From Yponomeuta sedellus (taxonomy: Eukaryota; Arthropoda; Insecta; Lepidoptera; Yponomeutidae): a stretch of 64,000 nt of DNA. Both the position numbers and the translations under genes were made by a program. The stretch lies in the NCBI GenBank assembly GCA_934045075.1, contig OW203721.1, forward strand, positions 18,582,714-18,646,713, in the 5' to 3' direction. The notes beneath the pieces are model-generated. The model did no database searches, had not been told where the DNA came from, and saw only the letters and a list, made by a program, of their open reading frames with translations. Positions 53,301 through 62,300 of the stretch are shown one piece after another. The number at the start of each line of letters is the position of its first letter. Position 1 is the first letter of the stretch.

Positions 53301-56300
53301 TCTTGATTTCTATTTGTGAATCGGAAACAATAATATTTTGAATATTTATTTTTGACAATGTTTGGACTCGGTGTGCTGTCGTAAGTGCTAGAAACATTGC
53401 GCATTTCACTGAAAGACGCTCAAGTGAAGCTTCCTCGTTAGGATACCAGGTAGCGAGAGTATCTAGGACGGTGGAAGTGTCCCAGATAACATCGTATTTA
53501 GGTAAGGGAGGTCTAAGACGGAATACTCCCTTGAATCTTTTGACTGCATCGTTATTAGAAATTGGCGAGCCAACTAACATGGACAATGCAGCCCGGTATG
53601 AATTTAATGAACCTTACTGGTTTCCTGAATTAAACAAGTGTGTAAAGAACGATAATACCGATGAGATGGAGGCTTCAAACGGGTTGATAGACTTTTCAAT
53701 AGCGTAAGCAAACCAGCGTTTTAGGCAAACTTCGTACTGCTTCATAGTGTTGTCGGAGAGAGACGCAAGCATGATCTCTACAGAGTCTGCAGGTGCGCCG
53801 CGTCGCAGTAACGCTGACCGCAAAGCACTCCGGCCATTAATGTAAGGTTAGAGTGAATGTTGCTCTGGCTGGAATGGGAAATAATGACATTGTCAGAAGG
53901 ACTAAAGGTAATTGTATCACTAACGAGTAAACGTGTGAATAAGGGATACCATGGTTGCGTTACCCACTTATGGACAACTACTATACCTGTTGCTTTTTCT
54001 AGTATTATTTTGCGGATGGTTTTTAGTATAACCGAGAATGGAGGAAAAGAATAAAAGAAGAATTCGGACCAACGAATGGTGAACGCGTTTATTGCAACCG
54101 CATCTGGGTCTCTGTGCCAGGCTACATATTTATTACATTTTTTATTTATGCGGCTGGCAAATAGATCGATATCAGGGGACCCAAATCGCTCCGACATTAA
54201 TTGGAATGCAGAGTCGTTCAGTTCCCACTCAATATCTGGGTGTACTCTTCTTGATTCTTTATCAGCAGTTTTATTGTCCTCAGAGCGAATGAATGACGCT
54301 TATATAAGAATTCTACGTGCTTCGCACCACTGCCATATATCTTTGGTAATTCTTGTGAGGTGTGGGAACTGAACGCCTCCCATACGGTTTATATAAGAGA
54401 CTGTGGTTAAATTGTCAACTCGAAGTAGAATTTGACAATTATTGTAGGTAGCTGCAAAAATCTTTAACGCTATAAATGTTGCGAGTAACTCTAGATAGTT
54501 TATATGATTTTTTCGCTCCTCGTTGGACTACTGGCCGCTGGCCCTATCGTTCCCACAGGCTGCACCCCACCCAGTCGTTGAGCTATCGGAAAATATTTCT
54601 AAGCAGTAATTGTCCTCTGTGATTCTGTGTACTGAGTAGTCTATGGATTTAAGCCACCAAAGAAAATCGTTGCGGCATGAGTCTGGTATGTTCATGATAG
54701 CTTCATAAATATCGTTGTTTTTTGCTAGATTCAAATATTTACATCTTTCAAACTCCTTCGTATAGAGCCATCCGTATTCGACTGCCGGACAGACAGAGAC
54801 CAACGTTCCAACTAGTTGCGCAAATTCTCTTATTTTGCACTGCTTGTATCAATAAATTTTAGAAGCTCCTTTTTTATGTGTTTTCGTTTTTCGTTTGGTA
54901 AAGCTAGTTGAAATTTTATAGAATCAATGGTGAAACCCAGAAAAGTACACTTGGTTGAAGGTGTTAGTTTGCTCTTCTCGTCATTGATTATGAATCCGAG
55001 TGAGGAAATTAGCTTTTTTGTGATTAAAAGGTTTTCTCGACATTCTTTAAAATACCTGCCAATCAAGTGTATGTCATTTAAATAGATGGTGGACATGAAA
55101 CCGCCGGATCTCAACAGTTTTACAACGGGTTTCATGATTTTGGTGAAAACGTACGGTGCGGTACACAGGCCAAACGGCAGCACATTAAATTGATACAATT
55201 GCCCGTCCCAGAAAAATCGCAAGTATTTTTTGCTGTCTTATTGTATCCGAATAAAGAAATAAGCATCTTTAATATCTATTGTAGACATGTAACAATTCTT
55301 AGATAAAAGTTTTAGTGCAGTCCTAAGATCTTCAATTTTAAAATGAGAATGAGATGTCGCTATGAATTTATTTAATTCTTTTAAATTTAGAATGAACCTC
55401 CACTTGCCGTTTGGCTTGGGTCGTAAGAAAATATTCGATACAAATTGATTCTTGCATGGCGTGCAGGGTGATATTGCCCCTATGGTCTCTAAATTGTGTA
55501 TAGATTCAAAAATATATTTTTTTTACTTTCTGAGTACGATCGAGCGGGAAGATAACGTGATTGAATAACTGGTTTATTAAAAACTATCTTATAACCTTCT
55601 ATCGAAGATAATATCTGGGGATCACTAGTAATCGTAGCCCACGAATTATAGAAAAGGGCCAACCTGCCCGCGTATCTCACCGGGTCTAGTATCGCCTGCG
55701 CGCCTGCCTGTGTGGTGGCGGCGGAGGCGGCCTCGACGAGTAGGCGCGTGCGCTGCGCTGCGGCGGCGGAGGTGGCGGCGGCGGCGGCGGCGCTCCCCCC
55801 TGCGCTGGCGCCATCGGTGCAGCGTGACCCCGATTTCTCGTTGTCATCGGGGGTCGGCGATTTGCTGCTTGGCCTTTCCAGTTTTTTGCTTGAGTGGTAC
55901 TTTTATTGTTAGCCTGTATTTTCAGCTCTGTTCCGGACTTATGTACAGCTTTTTCCGTCTTCAAGGAATCTGACAGCTGCTCACCAAAGAGAGATTTATC
56001 TATTTTAGTGCTGAGAAGTGGGCCTTGCATCTCTTTTTTAAGCGAGTAAACCGCCAGGTTTCGTCTTGATACCGACTCGTTATTCTGTGCATCACAGACT
56101 AGGCGGCCTGCGTCCATTATTAGCTTAAGGAGATTATTATCTCTTTCTTTAGTATTTAGTAGGCAGGTCACTGCCTCTCCCAGGCTGGCGATAGCGGAGG
56201 CTAGGCGTTTCTGGCGCGATTCTATAAGTTCGTCGCGTTTGACGACTGGTTCAGTTAGAGCAGCCTTAATCTCGGGGTTGAGGGCTGGAGCTCCGATGAG

Positions 56301-59300
56301 GGCAGATTTGCTGGGATTAGGTACTTATTGCAGAGGTCATTTCTCGTCTCTTTGCTTAGGCCATTTGTTGTAATATGTTCAAACCTGGTAGCTACCTCTG
56401 TTCTAATGTCTTTGCCATATGCAGTGGTGCTTGTTGGATCTTCGCCGAGAATATCTAGCGCCTCTCCGTCTAATACAACGCTACCGTTGAGCTCGCTGTC
56501 GAGGCATTGCTCGGCGGCAGCCGCGTCGAAGTTTACAATGGCGCAGTGGTCTGCATTGGGTCGAGGATCTGGGGTTCGATGCCCATTGGACTGTTGTGGG
56601 CAGCTAGTCGAAGAGCTCGGACCTCTTTCTTCCGCCGTGTTTTCATCTAGGACGATTGAGTCAAGGTCGTCGAAATTTAAGTCCCGCGGCGGTGCCTCGG
56701 CTTCTCCAACTAAAAAACATAATTATAGTTTTAGATATGCTGGTGCAGCGAAGGGCCCCGTAGGCCAATCTGGTTGCACGCAGTTCTTTTGCAGCGGAAG
56801 GCTCCGAAAGCCAACCTGGTTGCAGATCGCCCCACAGGCGTCCTGGTGCGTAATTTTGTAAACAGTTAAATCGTGAATTTACCTTTTCGTTTTTCTGGAG
56901 ATCGCGAAGTTTCTTCCGATGACGTGGAGATTATCCTTTTGCGCCGAGTTTTGTTGTTCTTCATCTTCTTCTCTAGTTTTCTTAGCTTCCTTGCGATTTC
57001 ACTTATTTTCTCACTGTTCTCTCGTTTCGGCATAGCGAAATTTAAGCAAATTTGTTAGAAATCGTAGTAAGCGTGCTGAGTGATCGATACTGAAAACGTG
57101 AATGATGACAGACGGACGGAAAGGCGGGAACTAAAGAAAAAAACACCAATACCCTCAAATACAGTGTTGAGTGATGGCAACTGGATACGCTGCTACATAT
57201 GTTATAAATATTATTTTCCACTTTAGGTTACTCATTTCGAAGACGGAGCACGAGTATAATTTTATATATTATCCGCATATATTACGTATATTTTGCAAAT
57301 TATGCTTAAAGCAATACTACCTTGTTGTTGAATACTAACTTGTAAGACTCCATTCGAGGTTTCAGGTACGAAGGCAAACGCTCAACCGTGCCGACAGTGT
57401 CATTCGCATCTTGGTACACCAGTAATGATTGAAGCTTGTCTGTCACTCCACGTGCTGGGTAGATCGGGGCGCTGACGGCAGTTTCATGGAGTTGGTAAGT
57501 AGGGACATAAGTATCTCGATGACACTTGGCCCTAGCTGTGGCAGCTGGGCAAGGGTCACAAGGTGGACTGGTACGCACAGGTGGCTTGATTAAAGAATCT
57601 TTGCAGGATTGACGTGACCGGATATTAGTCGATGCTTCTTGTTGTCCACTTGATGGACTACAAGGCTTGCAAAACGCTAATCCTTCTTGTCCTTGAAGAA
57701 TCGGAATATCTGATTGTTCATTGTGAGAACCAGAATATGGTTGACACAATCGGGTTTCGCGCGACGGTACATTGCACGAGCCTTCAGAAGGTGTGCAAGG
57801 CACACCGGCAGTAGTTTTATTTGGTTGATTTGATGGTATCTCTGATTTGTCAATTTTAGGGATTAGAGCATTGGGTGATGTCTCGTAGGGTTCATATGAC
57901 GTCGTGTTTAGGAAATTCTCGGTAATCTGGAAAAGAACACAGATCCAGGAATAGAAGAAGTATTAAAGATGTTACGCCCCTCATAAATCAATAACATAAA
58001 CGTTATGGTACATACTTTTGGGTTGTAACTTACATGACTCATATATTTATTACAATAGGTACAGCAGATAACTCATATATAGTAGATCCCAAATATGAGT
58101 ACACATCGTAATTAATGCGCCATTGTGCCCATAGAGTGCGCTCCGTAATAAGTTTTCGTAAGACAGATCTCACCTCAACTGTTTGAGCCGCCACCCAAAG
58201 CTGTCCTCTAGTCTCTTCAGTGTGAATATTATAAATGTCATGAGTCTGCAGTTGCGGTGCCTCTGGAGTTACCGATGTCAGGTCTACCACGGATTTGACT
58301 AAAGTTCGGCCGATTAGTGATTTTTCACCTGACTGTTAAGACAAAAATTAGACTTCAAACATTCGATGACCTATGGTACTCTTGTTCTTTGTATGAAACA
58401 TTCTGATCAACTCAATATCCATTGCTAAATCAAAATAAAATTGGTAGGTACATCTATTTCGATCATATGATTTTACTACACTCATATCTAAATGCCTCTC
58501 TCCCATGAAATATTCACTAAACAATACTTCATGTTACCAAAATAATTGAAACAATATAAAACACACCGTGTTTAACTTTTTGCTCAAGACTTCAATCAAC
58601 ACTTCTGGTGGATACATTTTCAATTTCTCAAGTGATGTGTACATCAAACTTTCAATTCTCAATGTTTGGTCCCAAATAGGGTTTGGATTTTCTTTTGTCT
58701 GCAAGTAGTGAAATGCTTTTAACTTTCTGCTTACTTGGATAACTTATAATTTCTTCTGTTTGACCAGCTTCTCTTAAGATTATAAAATAAGGTAAGGATG
58801 CTTACCAATGTTTCTTTAACCAAACCGAGTGCGTACACCCGAACATAACTAACTGTACCTGCTGATACACCAGACAAGTTTGCTTTGTATATGAATACTC
58901 TGCATTCTAACACCTGCAACAGAAGAGTTATTTATTACTTTAACCTGCGTGCATTTTCCCTAGCATCAATAACAACATAATCATAAAAATTACAATTAGC
59001 TGCCAAAAATATCGGCAAAGTGTGATTATGTCCTGATATTTTACGTTGATAAGCAAATGTAACAAAACATGTCATATTCAAGGTCACTTATAATAACAAC
59101 TTAATGTGATTGAGTTTTGTGGAAGTTATGCCTTTTTATTAATTATCCAATGTTCTATAAATACGTTAAAAAGAGCGTCACTACATACAATTTTGTTAAG
59201 ACAAACTTACACGAGAAGTTGTTTCCAAAAGCATGCGACTCTTATCCAGTTTGAAGCTGTAGCCGCCTGGAATAGTACTAGCAAAGCAGGCTGTCTGTCG

Positions 59301-62300
59301 GTGCAACCCCATCCACATCATTAGCTCTATTTTAGCCGGCACACGTAAGCATTCGTTAAAGCGTTCAGACATGGTCGGTCTACATTTCAATGACTATAGA
59401 GTGAAGGCAAAAACATTTAATTGTGATATATTTAACTGCTGAACATGTCTACATGGTACGTCATATTAGATGAACAATCGTCAAATGTTCTAAGAGAGCA
59501 TTAGGTATCAACCTAGACTGCTAACATCCGATTCTTTGCCGCGTCTAGTTTTTAATAAGGTTATATTAATTTATTTCGAAGTCTCTGTCAAACTGCAAAT
59601 TTCTGACCATCTAGGTTAAATTTCAGCCAAAGGTGAAAAAGCAAAACCCAACCTTTAAGTAAATAGTTTGCATTTTTCCGCACTTTTGACCACACTGTTC
59701 CGGTAAACCAGAGTACAAAATATCTGCTGCTGAAAGTTTTGCGTACGCTACTCTGGAGCCACATTCAAGAAGCCAAACGATAATTTTGGGCCAACCGTCT
59801 GGATTCTGCAAAAAACTTATGAAAATGAAAGGAAAGTATTCGTAAAATTGTGGTGATTTAGCCCATTTGTCTAAGGAAAGGTATGTTTCCTGCAGTAAAA
59901 CATTAATATACTGCTCATGCAATATATACAGAGTAATGATAGATAGAAGTAGTACATTATGCGATATAAGTGCGGTAAGTTGAAAATTACAGCCGAGGCG
60001 ATATTACTAGCCCGAGCCATCGGCGAGGGCTTTATGGAAGCAGAGGCTTTATGTAATTTTCAAAGCGCACGTATGTCATACGACGATTACGACGTTTTAT
60101 AACATATTTACGAGGAAATTAATAAAACTCTGACTTTGTTAACATCACTACTTGGCGACATTTTCAAATAAAAACAATACATCGAAAAGATAAAGCGCGC
60201 GGATTTATTTTTACTTGTCCACAAATAAGCGATGCGCGCGCATCAACTTTTTTTTTAGGCAAAGGTACCAAAACAGCCAGTATTACTAATAAAGTAAATT
60301 GATATTTTTGTGTTTTTGTTACAGATAAATGGTTGTAATTTATTGTCAAAATTAATTAAATTAAAGAATTAAATGTTTATTTGTTATATTTTATTTCCCA
60401 AAGTTAATTTTATTCATAAAATATTGACCACTTTCTTGACATAAAACCTCTTTGCTAAGATTTTTAAAAGTATCGTTCATTTTTAGACGGAGTATCTTAA
60501 AACTTTATTAAAAAAAAAACACGTGCCTTTTTTACATTACATTATCGCACAAGTATGTAATGAGATACATTACGATATTGAAATTGGTGTAATTACAACC
60601 ACTTTACGAGCAAATATGTTATAATAGTACATTACACAACTAGGGTGGTAGTACAAAGAAAGGCCGAGATCGCAGAAATTTGCGGCCCGAGCTGCAAGCG
60701 AGGGACGTAAATATGCGATCGAGAGATTGCCAGGTGTGGTATAAAATATTTTACCTTGAAGATAAGTTTCTGCATGGTGACGTTTATATCCTTGAGCGCA
60801 ATCAACATTTTCATCACGTCAGATTTTTTTACCTCAGACCCTCCACAACTAAAGCATTTCATGCGGGGATACTGTGATATAGTGAGGTAAATTTTATGCT
60901 GGAAAATAAAATTTATGTTTAACATTCTATTAAGTTTGGAAAACTTGTTAGCTTGTAAAACATAATATTGCTTCTCCTCTTCTCACCAGTTCCTGTTTCT
61001 GCAGTTCGCACTGCCTTTGATCTAACACCGTCTCAGTTACGTTTTTTATTGAATTTTTGCAATGCCCTAGTATGTCTATGGATTTTAGTATAGCAGCAGC
61101 TACATTATCGAAAGCATTGCTTAGAAGCTCAAGAATATCGGCGTACTTCGAATCTGATTTAAAATAGCTCTCTGCTTTGGCTATTGTAATCTCCTGGAAA
61201 TTAAATAACACTTCAGTGTTACTAAAACTCGATAATTTTGATTAATATCAGTATCAGGGCAAACTCAGGTAAATGATTCAGTTGGTGCAGAATCTCTGTT
61301 CAGAATCTGATAAAAACAAGCCATTACAAAGACTTGCTTTATGAAACAATATCTATTTATAAACAAAATGTATAATCTATAATTCATCGCTTGTGGTATG
61401 TACTATTTTTGACTTTGTTTTATTTCCTATTCCTTGAACTTTTCTTTATATATATACAAATATTTGTCATGTTTATTGTTCAACGCAAGATTTGCCAGCG
61501 GACAGTGGAGCGCGGTATTCTGGGTGTAATAAGGGGTGACAAAGTCTGTTATACAATACTGCGCTCCAGAACCAAAATTGTCAATTATGGAGTTGCAATC
61601 GCTAAGCTGTAGTGCAATTGGATGAGCCACGCAAAACGTATGGATAGACAGGTGGGCAAAAATCGTCGCAGACTAGGTTACACGTAACGGATAACATCCT
61701 CACATCATCTTTTTACCAGGTTGGCAAGAAGTGACATTGAACTAGGGGAGTTGAAAGCAAAATGGGAGGCCTTTGCCCAGCAGTGGGACACATTCGAGGC
61801 TACATAAGAAAATTGTTCACATTGGAATATTCTCTTAATTTGTAAGTACCAAATTATTGTCATCCATTTTAATTTTTTTATATTCAGTTTAATTAAGGTG
61901 ATTCCATATTCCAGCAAATACATTTTTACTTTATACATTAGAAGAACATTTCGCGACAGTGCTCGGTAGGGAGACTGTGATGGAGGTCCGGAAGCGTGAC
62001 CTTTAAAGGGCACTCTTGAATACTTTGGAAAAACTAAAAATGCCAACTAACCAGCTCCTCTATAATTGCCAATATCACGTTGTTCCTGTACATTCGGAAC
62101 CTGAAGTCAGGCATCGAGACAGCCAGTTGAAGTACCGGGAATGCATTGGCGAAGTACAGGACAGCTAAGTGGCGGTCCTCGTCTATAAACGTTGGTGCTA
62201 TGGAGCCAGTGTAGTGAAGCCTCAGGTCCTCTAAATTTGTGAATTAAAATAGCAAACGCAGAAAAAATATCATAAAATGCCCCTACCCAGAATTAGATTA

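Larger units (their letters stand above)
52564..57262 (-). mobile_element. DIRS-type tyrosine-recombinase retrotransposon, defective
   Basis: About 4.7 kb inside ferlin intron 11, in the same orientation as the gene. Inverted terminal repeats of about 66 bp lie at 52564-52631 and 57196-57262. On the minus strand the order is gag-like protein, reverse transcriptase, RNase H region, then tyrosine recombinase, which is the DIRS order. Defects seen: a frameshift in gag near 56320, a frameshift near 55510, stop codons in RT near 55238 and in the recombinase near 53614, and Asn for the first catalytic Asp in the RT YxDD box. I see no target-site duplication, as expected of DIRS. Confidence 0.85.

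Noticed and set aside
57321..57340. Later donor for ferlin exon 11 (AAG|GTAGTA)
   Set aside because: Its end phase does not match exon 12, and it would break the conserved SYK-VDIIWWGLR join.
59806..59922. Extension of ferlin exon 6 upstream (YLSLDKWAKSPQFYEYF...)
   Set aside because: The frame is open, but a strong ttttttgcag acceptor lies at 59806, and joining exon 5 to 59805 gives the expected FerA-FerB spacing and phase.
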